Source: Candidatus Saccharimonadota bacterium (GTDB lineage Bacteria; Patescibacteriota; Saccharimonadia; Saccharimonadales; Saccharimonadaceae). Taken from it: a DNA stretch of 64,000 nucleotides. The notes beneath the pieces are model-generated. The model was given only the letters and a program-made list of their open reading frames with translations. It was not told where the DNA came from and did no database searches. Both the position numbers and the translations under genes were made by a program. The stretch's first letter is position 1. Each line of letters opens with the position of its first letter. Where the stretch lies: positions 1-64,000 of the forward strand of contig JAFWHO010000001.1 in NCBI GenBank assembly GCA_017515105.1, in the 5' to 3' direction. This document shows positions 23,704 to 31,912 of the stretch, piece by piece.

Positions 23704-24777
23704 AACGTCGTGTTTCCCTTCTTCGTTAAGCCATCCCCATATATTAGGATCATTTAGCATATCTGTTGGGGATTCTAATTTTTGCCTCCCTACGACTGGT
23801 TTTTGATTCTTTTCTATATTATCTTTTATAAATCTGTTTGCTTGTTCTAAATAAGCAACCAATGACTGCTTTGCTTCAACTGCTTCCTTAAAATCATTTA
23901 TATTTTCAACCGTTCGCGATAGGTTAATTTCATTATTCTTTTCTATAACCTTAGATATTTCTCTATTTACCTTTGGTATTTGCATATATGGTTGCATACT
24001 TGAAAGTAATTCTTTTATTTGATTATCGCAATTTGATAATTGAGTCTTTAACTGCTCAATTTGTTCTTGTTCTGGGTGGCCCTCATTTACTATTCTCTCA
24101 TTATTGGCCGCTTTCGGGAAAAATTGTCCCAAAATTTGTTCCGCCCGAAATTCATGATAATCTGCTTCATCTTCCGGGCTTGCTATTTCCATAGAAGAAA
24201 CTGGCTCCTCTGGCTCAAGCGAATGCATGTTGATAGGTTCCTTTTTGGGAAAATCAGTCAATGGAATGTAGTCAATTTGAGGTTTATCTTCTTCGTCAAC
24301 AACCGGCGAAGAATCTATCCGGGAGTCGTCTAATACGTCATGATTGACCAGACCATTGTCGCCATTATCCATCTGGGGAACATCCACTACGTCATGATCG
24401 ACCGGGCCATTGTCGCCATTATCCATCTGGGGAACATCCACTACGTCATGATCGACCGGGCCATTGTCACCATTATCGGAAGATTTTCTAAAGCTTCTCA
24501 AAACTTTTTCTCGAGCCCTTTCGATCCTTTCCTTACGTTCTTCATCCGTAAGATTACGAATTTGTCTACCAAAACTCCCCACTTCATCCATTTTCCGAAG
24601 GATTTCCTTAACTCTTTCGTTCTCATCCATAGGCAAATTACCCCTCAGTTCTCTCATGTGCTCTTCAAAAGTCTTTGGTTTTTCGTCATCAGTTTTATCA
24701 TCGCGTCCATAAATACCCTCTGGATCTTTCCCCATATCCCAATCATGACTTCGGCTTGGATTTTCAAATGATCTCAT
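23701..24777 (-). CDS. Large acidic protein with 18-residue tandem repeats
   Basis: 358 aa, no signal or membrane segment. The N-terminal 110 residues are charged and helical. Residues around 100-150 hold two full and one partial copy of an 18-aa repeat (DNGDNGPVDHDVVDVPQM) plus a degenerate fourth. The C-terminal half is Glu/Gln-rich and probably coiled coil. I recognise no family. ATG at 24777 is chosen because TATAAT lies 6 nt upstream. The TAG stop is followed by a long same-frame extension to 23443. The gene lies between ychF-like repeats with other accessory genes. Confidence 0.75.
   Translation of the reverse strand: MRSFENPSRSHDWDMGKDPEGIYGRDDKTDDEKPKTFEEHMRELRGNLPMDENERVKEILRKMDEVGSFGRQIRNLTDEERKERIERAREKVLRSFRKSSDNGDNGPVDHDVVDVPQMDNGDNGPVDHDVVDVPQMDNGDNGLVNHDVLDDSRIDSSPVVDEEDKPQIDYIPLTDFPKKEPINMHSLEPEEPVSSMEIASPEDEADYHEFRAEQILGQFFPKAANNERIVNEGHPEQEQIEQLKTQLSNCDNQIKELLSSMQPYMQIPKVNREISKVIEKNNEINLSRTVENINDFKEAVEAKQSLVAYLEQANRFIKDNIEKNQKPVVGRQKLESPTDMLNDPNIWGWLNEEGKHDV
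24338..24478. repeat. 54-bp tandem repeat inside the acidic protein gene
   Basis: Units start at 24338, 24392 and 24446 (period 54 bp; the third is partial). They differ at very few positions, and the length keeps the reading frame, so copy number could vary without disrupting the protein. Confidence 0.92.
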
Positions 24778-24802
24778 ATTTATATTATATAATAAATTAT
24801 GG

Positions 24803-24867
24803 CATAATATAAATATCGAAAGTCCGTCAGGCAACGCTGGATTGCGTAAGTTCGGGGCTTTCTTTTT
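24803..24867 (+). ncRNA. Candidate short plus-strand transcript
   Basis: A plus-strand CATAAT (24803-24808) is followed by AAAGTCC at 24819 pairing with GGGGCTTT (24854-24861), an inner ACGC/GCGT stem and a T-rich end. Both flanking genes are on the minus strand, so this element is not an obvious terminator for either. A transcript of about 50 nt is possible. A chance structure is the alternative. Confidence 0.35.
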
Positions 24868-24868
24868 A

Positions 24869-25231
24869 TTACAACAAGACTAAATTGTGTTCATACCCTT
24901 TGTTCTCTAGTACCGAAACGGTCTCTATGAAATTTTTTGGGATAAAAATTTTTATTTTTTTATTCATCTTATCCAATTGTTCATAATATTTTTCTGGCAA
25001 CTCGATAGTGAAAATCATAATTTCGGTTTTTTCTAACATATCTGCAAAATCAAGATAGTGAAAAATAGGATCGAATTTAATCTTTTCGTCAAAAAAACAA
25101 ATTTCTTTTTGCCCTATTATAGGCAAAATATCATTGGCTATATTTTTACCAATTAGACCAAAGCCAATTATGTCAGTAGGTCGGCCAAAAGGCTCCTCAA
25201 CCACCCTCAAAACTGCATCCACAATTTCCAT
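24869..25231 (-). CDS. Small Rossmann-like protein or domain fragment
   Basis: 120 aa. IIGFGLIGKNIANDIL is a Gly-rich nucleotide-binding-like loop (GxGxxG), followed by alternating strands and helices (ICFFDEK, IMIFTIELP, IFIPKNF). This looks like a single Rossmann half, as in NAD-binding or methyltransferase-associated modules, but it lacks any catalytic part. It may be a stand-alone domain or a remnant. TATAAT lies 7 nt before the ATG, and the gene is divergent from ychF with a shared promoter region. Confidence 0.6.
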   Translation of the reverse strand: MEIVDAVLRVVEEPFGRPTDIIGFGLIGKNIANDILPIIGQKEICFFDEKIKFDPIFHYLDFADMLEKTEIMIFTIELPEKYYEQLDKMNKKIKIFIPKNFIETVSVLENKGYEHNLVLL

Positions 25232-25250
25232 ACCTTATATTATATATAAA

Positions 25251-25312
25251 AATATGTTATAATTATACCCATAATAACAGATAGAAGGGTTGGTTTTGAA
25301 TTTAAAGATCGG
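25251..25312 (+). promoter_or_regulatory. ychF promoter and start, parent of the repeats
   Basis: TATAAT (25258-25263) in an extended TGT context, a leader with AGAAGGG (25283-25289) and the TTG start at 25296. Positions 25287-25312 reappear as the left arm of both palindromes; 25251-25286 reappears before copy 2. Confidence 0.75.
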
Positions 25313-26285
25313 CATCGTCGGATTGCCAAACGTTGGTAAATCCACCTTATTTAACGCACTTACAAACGCTGGCGCACTCGCAGCCAACTATCCTTTTGCT
25401 ACCATCGAACCAAACGTCGGCATCGTCCCAGTTCCCGACGAACGCCTAGACGTACTAGCCAAGATGTACGAGACCGACAAAATCGTCCCCGCTACCGTAG
25501 AGTTTGTCGACATCGCCGGCCTAGTAGAGGGCGCGTCCAAGGGCGAAGGTCTCGGCAACAAATTCCTCGCCCACATCCGCGAATGTCAAGCCATTTGCCA
25601 CGTCGTCCGCGCTTTTAAGTCAAGCGACATCGTTCGCGCCGACAACAAGCCCGAAGATGATATTTTAAAGCAAGCCAAAGACGACATCGACATTATCAAC
25701 CTAGAGCTCCAACTCGCCGACGAAGAAACCAAAGCCAAAATCGCAGCCAAAAGAAAGAAAGACCCAAACGACGAAAACATACCATTCCTTACCGATAAGC
25801 CCGTCATCTATATGTTTAATGTAGATGAAAACGGCCTCACCGACAACGACCTAAAATCGAATTTAAAAGACCTAGTAAAACCCGCCGAAGCCATCTTTGT
25901 TAATGCCAAACTCGAAGAAGAGATGTCCGGCATGGACAGAAATGAACGCAAAGAATTTCTCGAGTCCTACGGCGTCAAAGACGACGCCCTCGGCGAGCTC
26001 ATCAAAGCCGCCTACGAAACGCTCGGCCTCCAATCCTTCCTCACCGCCGGCAAAAAAGAATGCCGCGCCTGGACCATCAAAAAAGGCGCCACCGCCCCCG
26101 AGGCCGCCGGCACTATCCACACCGATTTCGAACGTGGCTTCATTGCCGCTAGCATTTGCAACTACGACGATCTTAAAGAACTCGGTTCCGAACAAGCCGT
26201 CCGCGCTGCCGGCAAACTCCGCACCGAGGGCAAAACTTACATCATGCAAGACGGCGACGTTGTCGAATTCAAATTCAACGTCTAA
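25296..26285 (+). CDS. ychF: Redox-regulated ribosome-binding GTPase/ATPase YchF
   Basis: The protein starts NLKIGIVGLPNVGKSTLFNA (G1 loop GLPNVGKS), with PNVGIVPVPDERLD, VDIAGLVEGASKGEGLGN (G3) and a C-terminal TGS-like domain (GATAPEAAGTIHTDFERGF). YchF (Obg family) binds ribosomes. At 329 aa it is shorter than the usual roughly 363 aa, mainly through a shortened coiled-coil hairpin (about residues 115-160). I prefer the TTG at 25296 because the Shine-Dalgarno AGAAGGG is 6-7 nt upstream and the protein then starts M-N-L-K; TTG at 25290 is an alternative. No ATG is available nearby. Confidence 0.93.
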   Translation: MNLKIGIVGLPNVGKSTLFNALTNAGALAANYPFATIEPNVGIVPVPDERLDVLAKMYETDKIVPATVEFVDIAGLVEGASKGEGLGNKFLAHIRECQAICHVVRAFKSSDIVRADNKPEDDILKQAKDDIDIINLELQLADEETKAKIAAKRKKDPNDENIPFLTDKPVIYMFNVDENGLTDNDLKSNLKDLVKPAEAIFVNAKLEEEMSGMDRNERKEFLESYGVKDDALGELIKAAYETLGLQSFLTAGKKECRAWTIKKGATAPEAAGTIHTDFERGFIAASICNYDDLKELGSEQAVRAAGKLRTEGKTYIMQDGDVVEFKFNV

Positions 26286-26305
26286 TGGTTCCCTCAGCGC
26301 AAGAA

Positions 26306-26335
26306 AAAAGCCGCCTTATCTAGGCGACTTTTTTT
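26306..26335 (+). terminator. Terminator after ychF
   Basis: AAAAGCCGCC and GGCGACTTTTTTT form a stem of about 9 bp with a bulge, followed by T residues. It is A-rich on the other side and may also serve the convergent gene ending at 26353. Confidence 0.85.
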
Positions 26336-26352
26336 CGGGAAACTACCCCCCT

Positions 26353-27576
26353 TTATCTCTCGATTACAGACGGAGCCGCTTCCGGCACCCTGGTCCCAAG
26401 GTCTACCCTATTAAAGGGGTCGACCGGCAACTCGAGCCTTGCAATCCTGCGCTTAGGCTCTTTCAGGAAATCCGGGACCTCATCATCTATAATTCCCTCC
26501 AAGGATGCCGATGTGATGCCATTGTCAGATCCCTTTTCTTCGGCATACTCAAAGCCAGGCACGTCTAAGAGATAGTTAAAACTGTAACCCTGGCTGTCAT
26601 ACACTACGCCAAAGATGCTCCGCTGAACCTGGTCGAATCCCCATTTCCAGTCTTTCTTAACCTTCTTTGGCTCATCAATGAACCCCATTGACGCTAATTT
26701 GGAAAAATTGGCCAAAATAATGAGCTTGTTTTCCATATCGCGCCGCCTCGGCTTCTTCACAGTCTTAAATGAGCAGACATCTTTCAATACTGATCTTACG
26801 TCGACATACCTGTCTGCAAAGAATTTCGGGAATTGCACAACGACGTGCAAATTAAGGTTCTTTGCGACAACAACCTGACTTACAAACTCCGTTAAATTCA
26901 GGTCGCACTGTGCCAAAGCACTCAAGTATTTCTCCGTATCTAAGTATGGCTGTGTCGGGTAGAAAATATACTCCGACACTCGCAGTAGATCCGCATGAAG
27001 TTCATTCAGATAGTTGACGGGATAAGTCTCATAGAACTTAGGAAAAACACCAATCGTATTGATGATTAAATCAATACTCGCCCCCTCGCTATAGAGAAGG
27101 TTGAAGTGTTTCGTGATTTGTTCCCTAGTCAACACGTCTCTCACAAGAGTGTCAGCAGCGACGCCAAGCTTGAGTAAAACCTCGACATTCTTCTTCTCGT
27201 TGAGAAGGCCTCTGGAAAAAAAACCAGAGAATTCCCTTGCGAGTTGATCTGGCGAAATTCCACACTTAAGATACGCCGAAAACAACCAGTTAAGATCTTT
27301 GCAAGACCCAACATGATCGGTGTCATACCAATGACATACCGCCTTTATGCTAAGTCCATTTTCAACCAAAACCGTAAGTACGTCCCAAATCTTATTTTTG
27401 AGCGCAATCGTTGCTTCAACGTCATCAGCAGAGATCCCATACTGACCCAAGTTCGGCATTATGGACTTCAGTTCCTCTGCATCCAGATTTGGCTGAAAGA
27501 GGTTGAAAAACTCCAAATAACTCATATCCTCCGTGTTCAATGCCAAAACCAATCCATCTTTTTCATAATTTACCAT
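26353..27576 (-). CDS. Hypothetical helical-repeat-like protein
   Basis: 407 aa, no signal or membrane helix. Most of the chain is Leu- and Asp-rich and predicted helical, with repeated patterns of the type GISxDxxxxxF / GVAADTLVRDVL spaced about 30-40 residues apart, as in alpha-solenoid repeats. I recognise no family. It has an excellent promoter, a roughly 57-nt leader with an attenuator-like hairpin and a strong Shine-Dalgarno (AAGGAGG). This expression signal resembles that of 21868-22467 rather than the leaderless majority. Confidence 0.75.
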   Translation of the reverse strand: MVNYEKDGLVLALNTEDMSYLEFFNLFQPNLDAEELKSIMPNLGQYGISADDVEATIALKNKIWDVLTVLVENGLSIKAVCHWYDTDHVGSCKDLNWLFSAYLKCGISPDQLAREFSGFFSRGLLNEKKNVEVLLKLGVAADTLVRDVLTREQITKHFNLLYSEGASIDLIINTIGVFPKFYETYPVNYLNELHADLLRVSEYIFYPTQPYLDTEKYLSALAQCDLNLTEFVSQVVVAKNLNLHVVVQFPKFFADRYVDVRSVLKDVCSFKTVKKPRRRDMENKLIILANFSKLASMGFIDEPKKVKKDWKWGFDQVQRSIFGVVYDSQGYSFNYLLDVPGFEYAEEKGSDNGITSASLEGIIDDEVPDFLKEPKRRIARLELPVDPFNRVDLGTRVPEAAPSVIER

Positions 27577-27596
27577 AGTTTCCTCCTTTTAATTTG

Positions 27597-27624
27597 CAAA
27601 ATAAAAATTATGCCGTAGCATAAT
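27597..27624 (-). promoter_or_regulatory. Attenuator-like hairpin in the leader of the 407-aa gene
   Basis: ATTATGC and GCATAAT (27624-27618 and 27613-27607, minus strand) form a perfect 7-bp stem with a 4-nt loop and run into TTTTTATTTT. It lies inside the predicted leader, between the start of transcription (about 27633) and the ribosome binding site, so it could end transcription before the gene. Confidence 0.55.
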
Positions 27625-27639
27625 CAAACTTCACCTGTA

Positions 27640-27668
27640 ATTATATCATGCTTTAGTTAAACAGTCAA
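27640..27668 (-). promoter_or_regulatory. Promoter of the 407-aa gene
   Basis: TTGACT (27668-27663), a 17-bp spacer and TATAAT (27645-27640) on the minus strand. Close to the sigma-70 consensus. Confidence 0.85.
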
Positions 27669-27748
27669 GAATTTCACGGCATATTAAGCCCCGAAATCAC
27701 CAAAACAATAATAGCCAACAATTCCCCCAATTTCCCCCAATTTACCTC

Positions 27749-27777
27749 TTGCTAATTCACCGAAGGTATGGTAAAAT
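27749..27777 (+). promoter_or_regulatory. Promoter of rplS
   Basis: TTGCTA (27749-27754), a 17-bp spacer and TAAAAT (27772-27777), with a leader of about 25 nt. The stretch 27670-27745 between this and the divergent promoter has only a short direct repeat of ATTCCCCCA. Confidence 0.7.
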
Positions 27778-27809
27778 AACTGGTAATCGTCTAATAATAA
27801 AGGTAAAAT

Positions 27810-28325
27810 ATGAGTTTTTCAATATTGAAACAGATTGGCGACGCTCAAAAAAAGAAAGCTGTCGTAGATGTTCGGTCCGGTGACACCGTTAAAGTCACAC
27901 AAAAAATCAAGGAAGGTAACAAATTCCGCCTCCAGACTTTCGAAGGCGTCGTAATTCGTGTTGATCGCAAAGAATCTCACACCGCTCGCATCGTGGTCCG
28001 CAAGGTAACCTCTGGTGTAGGTGTCGAAAAGAGCTACCTAATTCATTCCCCATTGGTTGAGAAAATCGAGATCACCAAGAGATCAAAGGTACGCCGCAAC
28101 AACCTCAGCTACCTTCGCCAGCGCTCTGGTAAATCAGCTCGTCTTCAAGGCAAGGACTTCGACCGTAACGCCGTTAACGACGTAACCGTCCCAGAAGAAC
28201 CAGCCGAAGAGAAAGCTGAAGAAGCAGTCGAAGCTCCTGAAGTTGAAGTTGTCGAAACTCCAGCCGAAGAAGCCAAAGAAGCTGAAAAAGCTGAAGAAAC
28301 CAAAGATTCAGAAGAGGCTAAGTAA
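27810..28325 (+). CDS. rplS: 50S ribosomal protein L19 with acidic C-terminal tail
   Basis: Residues 1-115 match L19 throughout: VRSGDTVKVTQKIKEG, FEGVVIRV and VEKIEITKRSKVRRNNLSYLR. L19 sits at the 30S-50S interface. The usual length is about 115 aa; here 171 aa, with residues 118-171 forming a Glu/Ala/Lys/Val-rich tail (PEEPAEEKAEEAVEAPEVE). AAAGG lies about 7 nt before the ATG. The stop is 5 bp from rnhB-yraN, which starts with its own ATG, so the two are co-transcribed. Confidence 0.95.
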   Translation: MSFSILKQIGDAQKKKAVVDVRSGDTVKVTQKIKEGNKFRLQTFEGVVIRVDRKESHTARIVVRKVTSGVGVEKSYLIHSPLVEKIEITKRSKVRRNNLSYLRQRSGKSARLQGKDFDRNAVNDVTVPEEPAEEKAEEAVEAPEVEVVETPAEEAKEAEKAEETKDSEEAK

Positions 28326-28330
28326 GCCTA

Positions 28331-29293
28331 ATGCCAATTCTCGGCATTGATGAAGTCGGTCGCGGGCCCCTAGCGGGCCCGCTTGTTGTTGGCGCAGTTA
28401 TTTTACCAAGCGAAGAAAAGGATTGGTTCAAAGATCTCAAAGATTCCAAAAAACTCACCGCCAAAAAACGCGAAACTCTCAGCGCCAAAATCCTAGAATC
28501 ATCTGCCACTGGCCTCGGCTGGGTCCCCGCCGAAGAGCTAGATAAACTAGGTATTTCAAAAGCTCTCGAACTCGCCACCCACCGCGCTGTGAAGTCAGTT
28601 CAATCACTTCACGCACCCTTTTCCGAGATCATCATCGATGGTAAAGTTAACTTTCTCCGTGGCACCTCGCTAGAAAAATACACCACAACCTGTATCAAAG
28701 CCGACGACAAAATTCGCGAAGTTTCAGCCGCTTCTATTATCGCCAAAGTCGCAAGGGACAACTACATGATCGAACTCGCCACTAAACACCCAGAATATGG
28801 ATTCGATAAACATGTCGGCTACGGCACCAAGTCTCACGTCGAAGCCATCTATAAATACGGCCTCACCCCAGAACACCGCAAGTCCTTCGAACCCTGCAAA
28901 TCCCTCTCTGGATTTGTAAACGAAAAATCCGCTTCACCAAAAAACACCACCAACAAAGGCCACAAAGCCGAATCGATCGTCGCCGACTATCTTACGAGTA
29001 ATGGCCACACCATTATCGAAATGAACCACAAAACTTTCTATTACGAAATCGACATCATTTCCACTAAAGACAATCAAATCTGTTTCACGGAAGTAAAATA
29101 CCGCAGGGATCCTGCCCAGGGTTCCGGCCTCGACGCCATCACCCCAAAGAAACTAAACCAAATGCACTTCGCCGCCACAAGCTATCTAAAATACCAAAAC
29201 AGCAAATTCCGTCACCACGACCCCCTTCTCGCTGTCGCCTCCGTCTCCGGCGCAGACTACCACTTAGACACCTGGCAACCACTGACAAATTAA
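28331..29293 (+). CDS. rnhB: Ribonuclease HII - YraN (UPF0102) fusion
   Basis: Residues 1 to about 200 are RNase HII: GIDEVGRGPLAGP carries the metal-binding DE pair, IIDGKVN the next Asp and ASIIAKVARDNYM the conserved C-terminal helix. It removes RNA from RNA-DNA hybrids. Residues 208-320 match YraN: NKGHKAESIVADYL, YYEIDIIS and CFTEVKYRRD, the nuclease-like core D-(E/Q)-K. In many bacteria rnhB and yraN are adjacent genes after rplS. Here they form one continuous frame with no internal stop. Function of the YraN part is not established. Confidence 0.93.
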   Translation: MPILGIDEVGRGPLAGPLVVGAVILPSEEKDWFKDLKDSKKLTAKKRETLSAKILESSATGLGWVPAEELDKLGISKALELATHRAVKSVQSLHAPFSEIIIDGKVNFLRGTSLEKYTTTCIKADDKIREVSAASIIAKVARDNYMIELATKHPEYGFDKHVGYGTKSHVEAIYKYGLTPEHRKSFEPCKSLSGFVNEKSASPKNTTNKGHKAESIVADYLTSNGHTIIEMNHKTFYYEIDIISTKDNQICFTEVKYRRDPAQGSGLDAITPKKLNQMHFAATSYLKYQNSKFRHHDPLLAVASVSGADYHLDTWQPLTN

Positions 29294-29355
29294 AAAATCA
29301 GGGAATCAGTGCCCAGCAAAAACTACGCAGGAAACACCCCCAATTATTTAACGCC

Positions 29356-29940
29356 CTAGTTTTTCAAAGCCAACTTAATTCTCTCTTCCACTGGAAGTTT
29401 CGGATCAACTTTTTCAAGCGCCGCCGTCGCTTCTTTCAGCGGGAACCCAAGTGCAATCAAAGCATCAAGCGCCTCATCCGGCTCATCAGCGTGCGCGCTA
29501 GCACCGTACTTCACTTCCGTCGCACCATAACGACTCGGAATCCCCACCTTATCCTTAAGATCTACGATCATTCTCTCGGCCGACTTTTTCCCTACCCCAG
29601 ACGCTTTAGAAATAAACGCCGCATCACCATTTGCAATCGCATTCCTTACTTCCTCCGCCTCAGCGAGAGACAAAATCGCAATCCCGGCCTTCGGCCCCAC
29701 ACCCTGCACCGAGATTAATAATTCAAACAATTTCTTAGCAACCAAACTCGAGAACCCATATAATTCTTCCAAGTTCTCCTTCACCTGATGATAAGTATAA
29801 AACTTCTGTTCGTCTCCAAGATTCACGTTTTCAAAATCCGGCACCGGCACCAACATTTCATATCCTACTCCATGCACGTCCACGATTAGTCCATTCGTGC
29901 CAAATTTCTCCTCCACCGTTCCTTTAATATGTGAAATCAT
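29356..29940 (-). CDS. ruvA: Holliday junction branch migration protein RuvA
   Basis: Starts MISHIKGTVEEKFG and contains the helix-hairpin-helix repeats (VQGVGPKAGIAILSL; ASGVGKKSAERMIVDLKDKV) and C-terminal domain (DALIALGFPLKEATAALEKV) that binds RuvB. 194 aa is typical. GGAGGAG precedes the ATG. It follows radA-ruvC on the same strand with a TATAAT about 20 nt upstream. RuvB is not in the window. Confidence 0.96.
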   Translation of the reverse strand: MISHIKGTVEEKFGTNGLIVDVHGVGYEMLVPVPDFENVNLGDEQKFYTYHQVKENLEELYGFSSLVAKKLFELLISVQGVGPKAGIAILSLAEAEEVRNAIANGDAAFISKASGVGKKSAERMIVDLKDKVGIPSRYGATEVKYGASAHADEPDEALDALIALGFPLKEATAALEKVDPKLPVEERIKLALKN

Positions 29941-29969
29941 TTCTCCTCCATCCTTTAATTATAGCAAAT

Positions 29970-30491
29970 TTACTTCCGCCTCGAATTCGAAAACTTATCC
30001 ACCTGAATTACCTCATCCTCACGATATAGAAAACTACACGTAATCGCCGCCGCCAGCGCGTCTGCCGCATCATCCGGCTTCGGCTTCGTCTCAAGCCCGA
30101 GGTGCACTCGCACCATCTCTTCCATCTGCGTCTTCGTAGCACTACCATACCCGGTCAAGCTCTTTTTAATTTCATTCGGCGTATACTCCCGTACCTTCGC
30201 TCCATACTGCTCCGCCACCAGCAAAATCACCCCACGCGCTTCCGCAACCGCAATCCCAGTAGTGATATTCTTAGAAAAAAACAACTTCTCAATCGCCACC
30301 ACTTCCGGCTTAGTTTCTTTAAACACCTGAGTCAAAGACTCATATAGTTCCAACAGTCTCTCAGACATCGGCGCATCAACTTTCGTCGTCACAGCCCCAA
30401 AATCAAGCGCCTTCGCCCCCGCTCTCGAAGTCATTTCAATCAGCCCAAACCCACAAATGCCAATTCCCGGATCAATACCAAGTATTCTCAT
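29970..30491 (-). CDS. ruvC: Holliday junction resolvase RuvC
   Basis: Starts MRILGIDPGIGICGFGLI with the first catalytic Asp (D7). VAIEKLFFSKN carries the Glu, and KPDDAADALAAAITC the last Asp pair. It cuts Holliday junctions after branch migration. The ATG overlaps the radA stop by 4 bp (ATGA), so radA and ruvC are translationally coupled. 173 aa is normal. Confidence 0.96.
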   Translation of the reverse strand: MRILGIDPGIGICGFGLIEMTSRAGAKALDFGAVTTKVDAPMSERLLELYESLTQVFKETKPEVVAIEKLFFSKNITTGIAVAEARGVILLVAEQYGAKVREYTPNEIKKSLTGYGSATKTQMEEMVRVHLGLETKPKPDDAADALAAAITCSFLYREDEVIQVDKFSNSRRK

Positions 30492-31837
30492 TTTACATAC
30501 CTTATCAAAGTTTCGCGAAGATCCGCCATAGGTATCACGAATTTATCCTGCACAGTCTTTGGACCAATCGCATGCGAGAACCCAAGCTTCTTCGCCTCAG
30601 CAATCCTTTGGTCAGCCCTAAACGCTGACCGGATCTCACCACCCAGCCCCACTTCGCCGAATACCACATATTTATCATTCAATTTCCTACCCGCCACCGC
30701 CGACGCAATCGCCATGCATACCGCAAGATCAGCCGCCGAATCATTCAGTCGTATCCCACCAACCACATTTATGTACACATCATATTCCGACAATTTCAAT
30801 TTCGTACGCCGCTCCAGCACTGCGATGAGCAAATTCAAACGATTCAGGTCAAATCCCGAAGCCGTCCTTTTCGGATATCCATAATTAGACTTTGTGCAAA
30901 GCGCCTGAATTTCCACCAAAATCGGCCGATTTCCTTCGAGAGTCGCCAAAATGATCGAACCATCCGTATTCGTCCTTTCAGCCAATAGTGCCGCAGATGG
31001 ATTCTCAACTTCGTGAAGCCCAGAAGAAACCATTTCGAAAATTGCCACTTCATTCGTAGACCCAAAACGATTCTTCACCGCCCTCACAGTCTTGAACCCG
31101 CCATATCTATCACCTTCAAAATTCAAAACCACATCCACCAAATGTTCAAGCACCTTTGGCCCAGCCAACGTCCCCTCTTTAGTAACATGTCCTACAATAA
31201 TAACCGCGGTATCGGTTTGCTTTGCAGCCCGAATAATCAAATTTCCCGAATTCGTCACCTGCGACACCGTCCCTGGTGCGGACGAAATCTCATCCATTGC
31301 AAGTGTCTGTATTGAATCCACAATCACTAGATCAAACTTCCCACTCTCAATCGTTTTCGCAATATCATTAGAGCTCGTAGAAGCCGCAAAACACAGCCGA
31401 TCCGAATCCGCGCCGAGCCGCTCAGCCCTCAGCTTCACCTGTCCAGCCGATTCCTCACCCGACACATATAGAACATCGTGTTTCTTCGAAATCTCAGCCG
31501 ATATCTGCATCAGCAAAGTAGATTTACCAATCCCCGGTTGCCCAGCCAATAAACACACCGATCCCATCAATACACCACCACCAAGCACCGTATCAAATTC
31601 CGAAAATCCAGTAGAAAGCCTCGCCTTCGCATCCGAAGGCGTAATCGTAGAAATCTTCACAAAATCCAGTTTCTTGCCAGATATCCTACCCTTTTCAATC
31701 AAAGTTTTCTTACCACCATCCGGCTGGGCTACTTGCTCAACAAGAGAATTCCATTCGCCACAATTGGTGCACTGCCCAACCCACTTCGTATAAGTATTAC
31801 CGCATTGTTGGCAGACAAACTGACTCCTACTCTTCAT
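30488..31837 (-). CDS. radA: DNA repair protein RadA/Sms
   Basis: The N-terminal zinc finger CQQCGNTYTKWVGQCTNC, Walker A GQPGIGKST, the RadA-specific KNRFG motif (VKNRFGSTNE) and the C-terminal Lon-like domain (NVVGGIRLNDSAADLAV, VFGEVGLGGEIR) are all present in 449 aa. RadA promotes branch migration in recombination and, in naturally transformable bacteria, uptake of DNA. TATAAT lies 7 nt before the ATG in an extended -10 context, so the message should be near-leaderless. The stop overlaps ruvC. Confidence 0.96.
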   Translation of the reverse strand: MKSRSQFVCQQCGNTYTKWVGQCTNCGEWNSLVEQVAQPDGGKKTLIEKGRISGKKLDFVKISTITPSDAKARLSTGFSEFDTVLGGGVLMGSVCLLAGQPGIGKSTLLMQISAEISKKHDVLYVSGEESAGQVKLRAERLGADSDRLCFAASTSSNDIAKTIESGKFDLVIVDSIQTLAMDEISSAPGTVSQVTNSGNLIIRAAKQTDTAVIIVGHVTKEGTLAGPKVLEHLVDVVLNFEGDRYGGFKTVRAVKNRFGSTNEVAIFEMVSSGLHEVENPSAALLAERTNTDGSIILATLEGNRPILVEIQALCTKSNYGYPKRTASGFDLNRLNLLIAVLERRTKLKLSEYDVYINVVGGIRLNDSAADLAVCMAIASAVAGRKLNDKYVVFGEVGLGGEIRSAFRADQRIAEAKKLGFSHAIGPKTVQDKFVIPMADLRETLIRYVK

Positions 31838-31912
31838 AAGAACGATTATACCAAACCCTCTCCGAGAATTCTAGTTCAAGCACTGCATAAGCATTTTACT
31901 AGCCACAAAAAA

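Noticed and set aside
24340-24771. Plus-strand ORF with repeated MIDQTIVAIIHLGNIHYV-type segments
   Set aside because: It is the antisense shadow of the 54-bp tandem repeat of the minus-strand gene, which has a clear leaderless promoter.
25872-26568. Long frames on both strands across ychF
   Set aside because: High third-position GC in ychF leaves alternative frames open; none has a start signal or recognisable domain.
27715-27745. Direct repeat of ATTCCCCCA above rplS
   Set aside because: Two copies of a short low-complexity sequence with no promoter-relevant spacing.
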